Notes under the pieces: generated by a model | Told to the model about the DNA's origin: nothing | Seen by the model: only the letters and a program-made list of their open reading frames with translations | Database searches by the model: none | Source: Hygrophila difformis | Lineage: Eukaryota; Streptophyta; Magnoliopsida; Lamiales; Acanthaceae | DNA length: 64,000 nt | NCBI GenBank assembly: GCA_030278955.1 | Contig: JAOANR010000001.1 | Location: 23,043,468-23,107,467, forward strand | Reading direction: 5' to 3' | Program-made: the position numbers and the translations under genes | In this document: positions 10,945 through 22,297 of the stretch, in pieces | Numbering within the stretch: position 1 is the first letter of the stretch | Layout of the letters: every line of letters starts with the position of its first letter

Positions 10945-12472
10945 GAAATTTAAAATTCAGAAGGTATGGATACCTAAAAATAAAAATTAAAATGAAGATT
11001 ATGCATGCCTTGTAGTTCTTTCGTTGCAGGAATTTCATCGAAAAGATAGATGGTATTTTTTTTCCGGTTGCTCAAGACATATGACGGGAAGGAAAAATAT
11101 CTTAGTAGATTTTGTTGAGAAAGACTGTGGAAATGTCATGTATGGTGATGGTATTCGTAGAAAGATCATGGGTTATGGTAAAATCAAGGATGGAATCCTT
11201 TCTAAACTCTCTAGAATTTGCTATGTAAATGGTCTTACTACTAACCTTATCTCGATTAGTCATCTTTGTGACGAGAATCTATTGGTTGAGTTTACAAAAA
11301 ACAGGTGCAAAGTATTTGATAAACAAGATGATTGCATCATGTTGGGAAGCCGAAGCAAGAATAATTGTTACATTTTGAAGGATCACACTTCTCAAATATT
11401 ACTGACCAAAGATAATCAAACTACTCTATGGCACAAGAGACTCGGACACCTTAATTTTCAGACATTACACAAGTTGAGTAACTCAAATGCTATTCGCTGG
11501 TTGCCGCAACTACAGAAAAACGACCAAACCATCTACAGAGATTGTGCCAGAGGGAAAAAAACCAGATCGAGACACAAGAAGACTGGCGAGATCAAAACAA
11601 AAGAATGCCTTGACCTGATACACATGGATCTTATGGGTCCAACCGACGTGGAGAGCTTAAATGGTAAAAAGTATATTCTAGTATGTGTTGATGATTTCTC
11701 TCATATTGTTGGGTTTTCTTTCCTAAGTCAAAAGATGAGACTTTTGAGTACTTTGAGGCTCTGAGCAAGAGACTTATGAATGAGAAGTGAAGGAGCATTT
11801 CACGAATTCGAACCGATCGTGGCAAGGAATTCGAGAACCAGTCGTTCGATATATATTGTGACAACAATGGAATTACACATGAGTATTCAGTTCCTAAGAC
11901 ACCACAACAAAATGGAATTGCTGAAAGAAAGAACCAAACTTTACAGGAGATGGAAAGATCAATGCTTCACACCAGTTTCCTGAGCAAACGTTTTTGGGCG
12001 GAACCTATTAATACTGCCTGTCACATCATCAACAAAGTGTTGTTGAGACCACACTCCAACTGCACTCCTTACTAGCTTTGGAACGGTAAAACTCCCACGG
12101 TAAAATATTTTCATATTCTTGGTTGCAAATGCTATGTTTTGAAAGATAGAAATCAATTGCATAAATTTTACTATAAATCAGCGGATGGATATTTCATTGC
12201 TTATTATAACAACTCAAGGGAATATCGTGTCTATCTTACTTGTGATAAAAAAAAAAGGTTATAGAATCTACTAATGTTCTCTTTGAAGATCTTGATCTTT
12301 TAGATAACAGGTTAGATGATGATGAGTTACCTACTAATCACAATCATCAGAGTTCTAATGATGTAGAGCAGATTATTAATGAGGAAGAACATATCAGTTA
12401 TGATGTACCAGATAAGGAAGCAGATACAGACTCTGTAGCTGAGACTACGGAAGAACCACCCACTTCAGAATA
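10945..12472 (+). pseudogene. Copia gag end, protease and integrase, degenerate
   Basis: Short gag end (KVWIPKNKN near 10960), then a protease-like block WYFFSGCSRHMTG where the catalytic Asp of the usual DSG is replaced by Phe. Integrase follows: zinc-binding LWHKRLGHLNF ... CAR, then the catalytic core start (LIHMDLMGPT, YILVCVDDFS). Open to 11764, after which a frameshift moves the core into other frames. There TPQQNGIAERKNQ near 11900 and the AYYNNSREYRVY region near 12200 are still readable. An in-frame TAG near 12073 and others follow. It is followed by an acidic spacer to RT. Not functional. Confidence 0.85.
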
Positions 12473-12603
12473 AGAGAAAAGGATCCAGAGTTTATAAACA
12501 CCACTCAACTAAGGATATTATTGGAGATCCACAAGGACAGAGACAGACCAGACATAAAGAGATCAATTTTAAAGATCTGAATAGTTTCAATTGTTTTGTT
12601 TCT

Positions 12604-14124
12604 ATGATTGAACCGAAAAATACTTCTGAGGCACTTAAAGATGAGTACTGGACTGTTGCTATGCAAGATGAGTTACTACAATTTGAAAGGAACGCAGTCT
12701 GGGAGTTGACAGAACCACCACAGAATGTCAACATTATTGGAACCAAATGGATCTACAGAAATAAGACGGATGATAAAGGGAACGTGATAAGGAATAAGGC
12801 ATGGCTCGTAGCACAAGGATACACACAGATGGAAGGCCTGGACTACGGCGAAACATTTGCCCACGTGGCAAGAATGGAGGCTGTCAGAATATTGCTTGCC
12901 CTAGCATGTTCATTGAATCTGAAGTTGTACCCGATGGACATAAAGACGACTTTTCTGAATGGAAAAATCAAAGAGGAGATCTATGTAGCACAACCGATTG
13001 GGTTTGAAGATCCGAAGCATCCTAATCATGTCTACCGTGTTAAAGGTGCATTATATGGATTGAAATAGGTACCAAGGGCATGGTATGAAAGACTGTCAAA
13101 GTATTTAGTCGGCAATGGATTCAAAAGAGGAAATGCGGACAAGACGTTGTTTATCAAGTGTCAGGACGACCACTTGACTGTTGCTGAAGTATATGTTGAT
13201 GATATTGTTTTTGGATCGACTTCAGCCAAAACTCAGAAAGGAATTTGTCAGTGCTATGAAATCAGAGTTGAGATGTCAATGATGGGAGAATTACACTTCT
13301 TTTGGGATTACAGGTTAAGCAAGAAGATGATGGTATCTTTCTATGTCAGGAAAAGTATGCTAGAAAGATGCTGAAAAGTTTGAGATGGATGATTGCAAGG
13401 TAATCCGAACTCCGTTGGGACAATAGGAGAAACTAAGTATGGATGAGAATGGAAAATTAGTGGATCAAAAGGCATATAGGAGCATGATTGGAAGTTTACT
13501 ATACATCACTGCATCAAGACCAAATATTTCATTTAGTGTAGGTGTATGTGCAAGATTCCAATCCGATCCTAAGGAATATCACATGAAGGCAGTAAAGTGA
13601 ATCATCAGATATATTAAAGGGACATTGAACATTGGAGTCTGGTTCTCAAAAAGATCATCTGTTGATCTGATTGGATTCACAGATTCTTACTGGGCAGGTT
13701 GTTGCGACAAGAGAAGATCTACCACTGGAGACTGCTTCTACTTGGGAAACAATCTCGTAAGCTGGTATTCCAGAAAGCAAAACATCGTAGCTCTATCAAC
13801 AGCTGAGGCGGAATACATTGCTGCTGTTCACAGCTTCTTTGGGTGAAGCAACTACTAGAAGACCACGGTATTCATAAAGATAATTTCTTAGTTTTCTGTG
13901 ACAATACTAGTGCAATTAATATCTCTAAAAATCATATTTTACTTAGTAGGAGTAAGCATATTGATATTCGTTATCATTTTATTCGAGATCTTGTTGAGGA
14001 TAACATTTGCAGGATTGAGCATATAGCGTCGTCAGAGCAACGAGCGGACATCCTTACCAAAGATTTAGATGGAGAGAAATTTGAAGGCCTAAAAAGGACT
14101 TTGGGCCTCTCTTACCACAATTAA
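12604..14124 (+). pseudogene. Copia reverse transcriptase and RNase H, degenerate
   Basis: RT begins near 12604 (EALKDEYWTVAMQDEL) with GTKWIYRNK and ARMEAVRILLALA. A TAG at 13066-13068 replaces the Gln expected before [12 protein letters not shown]. The catalytic YVDD box (EVYVDDIVFGST) survives near 13190-13225. A frameshift follows near 13370. RNase H is in two pieces: 13625-13846 (LIGFTDSYWAGC, STAEAEYIAA) and 13843-14124 (CDNTSAINISKN, RSKHIDIRYHFIRD, ADILTKDLDGEKF). The order and motifs are those of Ty1/copia. Confidence 0.88.
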
Positions 14125-14414
14125 TTTCATTGAACTAGGGTCTGACTGCTTTTCAATGTATTAGTATTATTTTGCAGGCCCAAATGGAGAAATTTTTATC
14201 CGGAACACCATCATTAAGCGCGGCAGCCAAGGTGACGTCACAGCAGCTCTGTAACCGCTACAGACCACCATCAATTCACGTCGCACGTCTCTGAAAACTG
14301 TCGCCCGCCTCTTCGCTTTCCGGCCATCCCCTCCATTTAAGGTCTTTCTCCTCTCCTTCTTCATTACACTTTTCTCTATCCCATTTCTCAAGTAAAGCTT
14401 TGTAGAAATCGAAA

Positions 14415-15832
14415 ATGGTGCTCCCTTTTGACCCCGACGCTCCTCACTCCACCACTTCCTCCTCCACAAGCTCGCCGTCTGGATCACCTATAGACGCTCG
14501 ACCACTCTCAATTCTTCCCCATGTTCTTTACCTTACTGCCTCCGCAACCCAAACTTCCGAAAAACCATCTACTGAAACTGAACCCCAAAATGACCCAATC
14601 CCTAACATTCAAACCCATGTTGATCCCTCCGCCATTGATGATGTTATGAGAGACCTTCAAACTCCACCTATTTCACCACATCAAAATCAAGGCCTACATG
14701 ATATGAGTCACGAAGAGGTTGCTGAAATAGCAGCTTCACAAAAAATTGGAGGTTCTACTGCTGCTGAAACCACACCTCAACCACGAAGAAAGTCTACCAG
14801 AAAGCGAAAGGAGCCCACTCCTCAGCCAACGCCGGTAGCCACGACTTTAAAGAAATCACGAAAGGCCCCGGTTGTTCTGAAAGCAGAAGACGCCTACAGC
14901 AAAAAGTATTTCATTGAAATGATGAGAGCTTTTTCTAAGGAAATTCTAAAAGGCAGAGGATTCAAGCCGAAGGAAATCTTCAAACACAACCACTATGATG
15001 TTCTTGGATTTACGGACCACTTGCAGGAGAGACACTTACTCCACTCGGCTAAGGGTCTCACTCAATACTCACCCACCCACGTTTGAGAATTTTATGCAAA
15101 CCTAAATCCAGAGATCCTTAATCCAAACTCAGCCTGGTTCGCTAAGATTTACATACACGGTAAATTTCATGAACTGACTCCTGCTGTGATTCTGAAGTTG
15201 TTGAAGCAACCCCCAAACAACGATATGAGTGACTGACTTGATCTAATGCCTGAGGATATCCAAACTGTTGCACTAGCTATTTCGAATCAGAAAGTGAAGG
15301 ACTTTGGCGGAAACAAGTTTAGTGTCATTCGGCTTACAAGTTTAGTGCCAACATCCTACCAACGAAGAACCAGTCCCAAGTCAGCTCGTATATAGGTAAA
15401 CTAATTCTTTGTGTTGATAAGCATATGGGCCTAATGAACTTTGGCTATTTTCTTCTCAAAGAAATACTAGGCTATACTTCTGGAAGAATCAAGAAGACTG
15501 CCAAACTACCCTATCCGGCGCTCACCACCCTCTCCATTGGTGTGAAAATCAAAGATAGAAATATGGTTGCTTTGAGGGAGTACAAACCACCTCCAAACCT
15601 GATGGATATGCAAAATGACTTTAAGAATGGACCTCCCCTGACTGGACCTGCTCTTGTACACCAGCTGAGGCTCATAATCCTTCGTCAGAATGAAAGGCTA
15701 ACTACCTGGAGCCAGGAAGCAATGGCTACAAAATGGAAGAATCTCAAAATTCTTTATATGCTTCCATTCTCTTTTGATGAAGCTGATATGCAAGTTGAGG
15801 ACGAGGACCTAGCTCTTGATGATGAAGAGTGA
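14415..15832 (+). pseudogene. Sirevirus-type extra ORF (ORF3) downstream of pol
   Basis: ATG at 14415 opens 223 codons: a Ser/Thr/Pro-rich acidic N-terminus, a basic patch (RRKSTRKRKEP, about residues 125-135), then a globular stretch ending at TGA 15084-15086. The frame continues beyond (EFYANLNPEILNP, WFAKIYIHGKFHEL). A second TGA follows near 15233, then a frameshift, and the tail is open in another frame at 15425-15832 (MGLMNFGYFLLKEILGY ... acidic end). The central part resembles the plant-transposon-protein domain found in such ORFs; that is from memory of the family and unverified. No convincing membrane span is seen, so I do not call it envelope-like. Confidence 0.65.
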
Positions 15833-16290
15833 TAATCCATCATGGGGGAGATTTGGTGTTGATGGCTGGAATCTGACTAATATTTTTTGGTCGTTGGAAC
15901 ACTTTGGTAACGATTTTCTAACTTTGGTTGATTATGGACAATATTGGTGTTTGTTTGTTTGGTATTTTGAACTGTGATGACTTGATGATTGTTTTGGTAT
16001 TTGACTTTTCTGACTGGATGATTTCTGAACTTGATTACTTTTTAACTTTAACTATTATGGGTCTGTAATAGTTGTTAGGTAGTTTTGATGACTGATGAAC
16101 TACTTAGTCTCATTCTGCACTGTTGATATGATCTTAATGCTTGATGGATGTGTTTCTGATATGTTTTGATACCCTGTAACATCCTATTTATGAATTATGT
16201 TTGTATATTGTTTTGCTCTGATTTGATCTCTTGTACTCTTTGGACTTAGATCGTTTCAACACCATTTGGTGATGGAATTATCATCTCCAC
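15833..16290 (+). other. Noncoding 3' region of the copia element
   Basis: T-rich, gene-free DNA with many TGATGA/ACTGATGA words; no open frame of note. It separates the extra ORF from the polypurine tract. Confidence 0.6.
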
Positions 16291-16305
16291 GAGAGTGGGG
16301 GAGAA
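16291..16305 (+). promoter_or_regulatory. Polypurine tract of the plus-strand copia
   Basis: GAGAGTGGGGGAGAA directly precedes the LTR start TGTTGTTACA at 16306. Confidence 0.85.
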
Positions 16306-17135
16306 TGTTGTTACATTTACATTAACAAGACTCTTGTGCATATGAAGATGTCCTAACGCAGTTGTGACTGTTTTGTAATCGCATGATGATAACTACCAAT
16401 TGCGGTTTTGACTGCAGCTCACTTTAGCCGACTCATGGATCATTCTTTACATACTTAGATGTGTATATATATCTGGTTTTAGATATGCTATTAAGTAATT
16501 AGATCATTGAGTTGTAATTTTACACTTTCACATTCTTTCACTTTTGAGTCGGTTTCTACTCTCCAAGATTTGCTAGATTTCATTCTTTGAGAGTTTGTAA
16601 AATTCCTTGTGAGTCATTCTACATTTCTGAAGATGATTCCATTCACAAGGTTTGTGCTACGTCGATTCAGCAAGCTTTCTTGTTGAACAAACGTTTCTTC
16701 GACGAAGTTTTGAAGTGGCTTTGAAGAAAGCACTTGAAAATCCAAGGAGACGGATTCAGAAGAACTCCTATACCGTGATAACAAGATTCTAGAAGTCTGA
16801 ACAGCCGTGGAATTCAAATTGGACTGGATCATCCGGAGATTGAGTTGTGGGGAAGTCCCGACTACAATCTTTCTGCAGGCAGTGAAGTTGTTGCTTTAGA
16901 GTTTGAATTGGTTGTTTTGTGTCTTTTAGGTATAGGTGTTCTTGGGTATAGTATAAGACACCTGGATTGGCATCCCCCCAGACGTAGATCTGTTGGATCG
17001 AACTGGGTCATCAAATAATTGTGTTCTTTATATTATGCAAAACACTCTGTGCACAAACCACTCGCTTACTCGTAGTCTAGACACCTGGTCAACGACGAAT
17101 TAAGTTCAAAATTCACAGTAACTGGGACCATCACA
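16306..17135 (+). repeat. 3' LTR of the plus-strand copia
   Basis: Starts TGTTGTTACATT after the polypurine tract. The 3' end is uncertain by some 40 bp; CCATCACA at 17135 is my best guess, because the partner LTR is not in the window. A TATATATAT stretch near 16465 could be its TATA region. About 220 bp of unassigned DNA follow before the next element. Confidence 0.7.
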
Positions 17136-17353
17136 TTGAAATTTCATCTATCACAACCCACATCTGTATCCAAGCATTAATATTATGAATCAAAAAATTT
17201 TCCCGTACAAAGATGTTATAAGTAATTTAGTTAATATATTCGCCATGTACTCTAGACGTGTAAAAATATGAGTAGTAAAACTGTAGTTCGCAAATAAGTT
17301 TATTTTTGAGGAATTCTTGAGTGAAATTCCAATGAGAATACTTTGTTTCGTTA

Positions 17354-17358
17354 GCCTC
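17354..17358 (+). repeat. Target-site duplication, left copy (GCCTC)
   Basis: GCCTC precedes the LTR at 17359; the partner GCCTC is at 28961-28965. Five bases is the usual copia length. Confidence 0.9.
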
Positions 17359-18410
17359 TGTAAGTCCCAATACGCGAGATCTGTACTAAATCCTGTTAAT
17401 GTGTTTGTCCTGCTTAGGTGTTCGAACTCAAATAATGAACCCCATTAGACTTATCATATATTAATCATGCACAGCGGAAAATAATAACGATAAGTAAAAT
17501 AATGAACACGCAGAATTGTTAACCCAGTTCGGCCGCAGCCTACATCTGGGGGATACCAATCCAGGAGTAATTCACTAAATGTTTAACCATGGGATCCCAT
17601 CCCAAAAATTTATGAATTCTTTGATCCGCTGCACTCCAATCACCGAGCAGAAGGTTGTATTAACCAAAACCCCGTTTTGGTGAAGATCCCTCCAAGATCT
17701 TGCTCCAATCCCTCGAGAGCACCTCTCCCAAGTTTCTCCCAGTCGAAGCCTGTGCACGAACCCTCCTCAACAATGTTTTCGTGTTTGCGCAGGTATCTGA
17801 CGAACGCCTTGGATAGTCCCCTTGGTTGTTATCGTCAACTCCAAACAAAGGGCCGGGTAAAACTCCTCCACACGTTTATCCAAGGCTCAATACCATAAAG
17901 ATGGATTTACCATCGGTAGGGTATTGTGGAGCTTGAATCCTTCACCAAGAATTTTGTCGATGCACACTGGATGAAGAATTCTCACAAGCACTCCATTATG
18001 GTTTGAAGGTGGCGGCTGAATAATGTCTGTTAAGTTGAATCTCCGGCCAACCTTTCAATCCCTATAAGAAGTGCAACAAATCTGCAACCTAAGGAAAGTG
18101 TAATAGCTGTCAAATCAAATAACTTTCCTTAGTTCCTTGTTTCCAAGTGGTGTTGATCTTCTTTCCATAAGTGCATACTTCTAATTTGGAAACAAGATTC
18201 TGGAGCCGTTGGGATAAGCCTCCAGACGTATGCAGCTGGCCTTTCCAAGTGGTGTTGATCTTCTTTCCATACGTCCATACTTCTTACTCGGAAACAAGAA
18301 TGCACCTGGCCTTCCATAAATAAGATCTTCTGGATGAACTTTGGCCAAGCGTCCAAGGATGGGTTCCAAACATCGGTTGTGAACACATACAACAAAACCC
18401 GGTTCCAACA
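17359..18410 (-). repeat. 3' LTR of the minus-strand copia, 1052 bp
   Basis: TGTAAGTCCC ... GGTTCCAACA. Inside, a unit of about 100 bp containing GTGGTGTTGATCTTCTTTCC is tandemly repeated twice (near 18150 and 18250). This copy preserves the empty target for the solo LTR found in the partner LTR. Confidence 0.95.
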
Positions 18411-18428
18411 ATCTCCCCCTTTTTGGCA
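18411..18428 (-). promoter_or_regulatory. Polypurine tract of the minus-strand copia
   Basis: Minus strand GCCAAAAAGGGGGAGAT directly upstream of the LTR start TGTTGGAACC. Confidence 0.9.
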
Positions 18429-19014
18429 GGATGTGGACCAGTTTACAACTTAATTGCAACCGATGTTGAACTCTAGAAATAAAAGCAAGAAATACTCCCA
18501 TCTAAACCTAATCCTCCAAAATACATCAAAGACCCAACTAAACAATAATCCTATACTAATGCTCTGTACAATAATAAGCCTATCAAAGAACAATTCTAGG
18601 AGCATGCAAAAGAATATGGCACTAGAACATAAATATCCAACAATCAATTATCCAATACATGATTGTGCGAACAGATCAAGAACCAAAAGAGTTCAAAAAA
18701 TAGTTCAAGAATGTACGATACCAAACCAGCAGTAACATAAAAGCAAATCCAAATTACCTCAGCAGCAATCCAAAGTGCCTCTCCCTTCATTATTTTAATC
18801 TAGAGAGCATTCATCAGTCAATTAAGTTCATCTCCCCCTTTGGATCACATCTTGCCCAAAAGGGTCTTCTTCAATGAGATTGGGAATCTGAATCCCCAAA
18901 GGACGAGGCAGCAGCTCCTAGATCATCTCCATCATGTTCTTCATCATCAGAGGAATCTTGCATCAGTGCATCATCATCATAATCATCATTTGAGTCTGTC
19001 CATACATCTGGTAA

Positions 19015-19461
19015 TCAATTCAACACTTGATCAAATTTGTTAATCTCATTATCAACCAAGTCTCTCAATTCAATAAATCGCATTCTTTCTGTAGAGATAA
19101 TCTCTCTAGCTTTGGCAATAGCATTTTTGGGATCAATTGAGTCTCCAATATTAATATTCTCAGATTCTCCAGAACCACTCTCATCGACTTCATCATCAAT
19201 CTCCTCAGCATCTTCAGACCCTTTTGTGTCAGACTCACCAAGGGACTCGGATTGGTGTTCAGAGGCCCTTGAAGAACTCCTTCTCTGTTCAGGTTCCACA
19301 ACAACTATTGTTGGAATAGAAGTTACTAGAGTAGTTGTCTCCCCGTCAACCGATTGACCCATGATTGAACCTCCAATTTCACTTCGAATGTCCAGAGGGT
19401 CCAAAATAGGATCTCCTTCAGCGTGGTTGGTTGGATCCTTGTTAGCTCTAGTGGCCACCAT
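19015..19461 (-). CDS. Sirevirus-type extra ORF, acidic, short
   Basis: ATG at 19459-19461 opens 148 codons to a stop at 19015: MVATRANKDPTNHAEGDP, a Ser/Glu/Asp-rich middle (EDAEEIDDEVDESGSG), and a helical C-terminus (ERMRFIELRDLVDNEINKF). It lies between RNase H and the 3' LTR on the element strand, the place of the extra ORF in Sireviruses. It is shorter than usual for such ORFs (several hundred residues), so it is probably a truncated remnant; about 600 bp between it and the LTR hold no long frame. Function unknown. Confidence 0.5.
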   Translation of the reverse strand: MVATRANKDPTNHAEGDPILDPLDIRSEIGGSIMGQSVDGETTTLVTSIPTIVVVEPEQRRSSSRASEHQSESLGESDTKGSEDAEEIDDEVDESGSGESENINIGDSIDPKNAIAKAREIISTERMRFIELRDLVDNEINKFDQVLN

Positions 19462-19866
19462 TGTTCCTGTGATTACGTTTTGAACACAAAGGAGAGAAAT
19501 AAACAAATAGTCTACTCTGGGAAGACGATCTAAATGAAATAAAGGAATGTAAGAACGGTAACAATAAATCTCTTCCCTTATTTAGTTTGATCGATGGTTC
19601 TGGTTCCCAAGGTGGTTTCCAAAATATTAAATTTGGAAATAACAAAACTGTTCCCGCTAGAAGTCTAAACCCTAAAATTGAACCGGTGCCTCCAAAGCAG
19701 TTTCTAAGTTATAACTTGTCAGTCAAATACGATCCTTTGGAAATTTTGCCAAATAAAATATTCTGCAAAATAAATATTAGTGGCAAGAATCCAAATATTA
19801 TGGAATAAGTATAAATAGATAAATCAAATAACATAATTTAAACACTTATTCCAAATTGACCGCGGT

Positions 19867-21400
19867 TTAGACAATGGTGCATAATCCAAGCTCCCTTCTT
19901 AGATTCTCGAACCGAACACGATCAAGGGCCTTGGTGAATATATCTGCATGTTGTTCCAGGGTTCCAACATGCTTGATGAACACTATGCCATATTCTACCA
20001 ATTCTCGAAGGAAGTGGTGCCTTATGTCAATGTGTTTAGTTCGGCTATGCTGAACCGGATTCTTTGCAATATTTATGGCACTCATATTATCACACATAAG
20101 AACAAGCTCATCTTGATTGATTTCATAATCATTGAGCATTTGCATCATCCATAGTAACTGAGCACAACAACTCCCAGTTGCTATATACTCGGCTTCAGCA
20201 GTAGATAATGATACTGAGTTTTGTTTTTTACTGTACCAAATGACCTAGTGCCAATATAAAAACAGCCTCCAGTAGTACTCTTCCTATCATCTGAATCTCC
20301 AGCCCAATCAGCATCACTGTATCCAAGAAGTTGTAAGCTAGCTTTCTTCGAATACCATAATCCAAGATCTTTTGTCCCAACAACATATCTTATAACCCTT
20401 TTTGCACCCTTTAAATGGGATTCCTTTGGATTTCCCTGATATCTTGCACAAACGCCTACATCATAACTTATATCAGGGCGGCTGGTAGTAAGGTATAACA
20501 GACTTCCAATAATACTCCTGTACAGTTTCTGATCAACTTTTTCTCCCTTGGAATCCGTGCAAATCTTGTCACTGGTTCCTATTGGTGTTCGAACTGGCTT
20601 ACTGGACTTCAGACCAAATTTCTTAACTATATTTCTGGCATATTTAGTCTGACTCAGAAATGTCCCTTCCTTCTCCTGTGTTACCTGCAGTCTAAGGAAA
20701 TAAGTTAGTTCACCAACCATACACATTTCAAATTCTTTACCCATAACCTCGATGAATTGATCCTTTAGGATATGAGTGCTGATCCAAAGACTATGTCGTC
20801 AACATAGACTTAAGCAATAATGATTCCTTTAGACCTCCTTCTTGATGAACATAGTCTTGTCCAAGCTTCCTGTTTCATATCCGCTGTCAAGTAGATACTT
20901 CGATAACCTTTCGTACCAAGCTCTAAGAGCATGTTTCAATCCATAAAGAGCCTTGTTGAGTTTATAGACATAATCTGGATGATGCGGATTCTCAAAACCC
21001 TTAGGTTGTTCCGCGTAGACCTCTTCTTTCAACCATCCATTTAAAAACACGCTCTTGACATCCATCTGGTATAACTTGAATCCCAATGAGCAAGCAATGG
21101 ATAGTAGGATTCGGACAGCTTCAAGCCTCGCCACTGGAGCAAATGTCTCACTGAAATCAACTCCTTCAATCTGAGTGTACCCTTGAGCAACTAGCCTTGC
21201 TTTGTTTCTAGTGATATTGCCATTCTCATCACATTTGTTCTTAAAAATCCACTTGGTGCCAATCACATTGATGTCCTTAGGTCTTTTTACAAGTGTCCAG
21301 ACCTTATTCCTTTCGAATTGAACTAGTTCCTCTTGCATAGCATTTATCCAATGTTCATCCTGAAGAGCTTCTTCAGGTTTCGAGGGTTCAATCCTTGAAG
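19867..21400 (-). pseudogene. Copia reverse transcriptase and RNase H, broken
   Basis: RT starts near 21390 ([17 protein letters not shown]) with GTKWIFKNK and [13 protein letters not shown]. It stops at 20829 (MFIKKEV then TAA/TAG region); the YVDD catalytic box follows in another frame near 20790-20815. The frame resumes at 20744 (GELTYFLRLQVTQEKEGTF, CTDSKGEKVDQKLYRS, SDADWAGDSDDRKSTTGG). It breaks again near 20181-20230 and ends with RNase H at 20148-19867 (CDNMSAINIAKN, RTKHIDIRHHFLRELV, ADIFTKALDRVRF). At least three lesions. Confidence 0.9.
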
Positions 21401-21608
21401 TAAAACAATGTAACCCAGCTAACTCTTTATAATCGATTTTCTTTTTGGCTCAGGTCCTTCTTTCCTCATTTATATCTCTAATAACATCATCTGGATTGTG
21501 ATGCCGGTGGACTCTTCTTTCAGGTTCTGCCTGCTGAACTGGTGGTTCCGGATCGGGAGTTCGAACCTCCACATTGGACTCCCGAGGCATTTCTTCATGG
21601 TCCTTAAC

Positions 21609-22297
21609 CTATTCATCAGTCACCTTTTGTTGAATATCCTTATCATTTTTCAGACTGAAACTTGTATCTTCCTGGTCGCTTGGAGCAATATCTTTATTCA
21701 AAGTATCCTCAAAAATTACATTTGTTGACTCGATAACTTTCCTGGTCCTTGAGTTATACACCCGAAATGCTTTGCTAGTGGTTGAATATCCGACAAATAT
21801 GCCTTCATCACTCTTTTCTTTGAATTTGCCAACATGTTCCCTGTCATTCAACACAAAACATTTGCTACCAAATATATGAAAATAAGTAATTGAAGTCTTT
21901 TTACCCTTCCATATTTCATATGGAGTTTTGAGTGTATTAGGTCGCATGTGGACACGGTTGATCACATAGCATGCTGTAATAACCGCTTCGGCCCAGAGAA
22001 ATTCAGGCACATTCTTGGAATTCAACATCACACTTGACATTTCTTCGATGGTTCGGTTCTTCCTTTCCACTACTCCATTTTGTTGTGGAGTTTTGGGTGC
22101 AGAAAACTCATGTTTGATCCCTATAGCATAGCAGTATTCTTCAAAGGACTCATTCTCGAATTCACGCCCATGATCACTTCTGATCCTCTTGACTTTGCAA
22201 TTTTCTCATTCATCACTTGATTACACAGCTTCATGAAAGCTTTGACGGCTTCACTTTATCCCTGAGAAAGTCAACCCAAGTATATCTAAAATAGTCA
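21609..22297 (-). pseudogene. Copia integrase catalytic core, broken
   Basis: Downstream continuation of integrase after a frameshift near 22298. RSDHGREFEN (second catalytic Asp), then TPQQNGVVERKNRTI (catalytic Glu) and an open stretch at 22070-21609 with PEFLWAEAVITACYVIN, FHIFGSKCFVLND and KSDEGIFVGYSTTSKAFRVYN, the copia integrase C-terminal motifs. Stops near 22200-22265 separate it from the zinc-binding part. Confidence 0.88.

Larger units (their letters stand above)
10766..17135 (+). mobile_element. Sirevirus-like Ty1/copia element, 5' part missing
   Basis: Directly right of the chromovirus LTR the sequence reads as the end of copia gag, then protease, integrase, RT, RNase H, an extra downstream ORF, a polypurine tract and one LTR. 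The gag start and 5' LTR are absent because the chromovirus has inserted; they should lie left of the window. An extra ORF between RNase H and the 3' LTR is characteristic of the Sirevirus (SIRE/Maximus) lineage. All reading frames are broken. Confidence 0.88.

Noticed and set aside
14174..14260. Separate short gene starting at ATGGAGAAATTTTTATCC
   Set aside because: Stops within about 25 codons; more likely untranslated sequence between RNase H and the extra ORF.
17575..17848. Short frames in the 1052-bp copia LTR (repeated at 25122-25445)
   Set aside because: Present in both LTRs by descent, no domain, conflicting frames on both strands.
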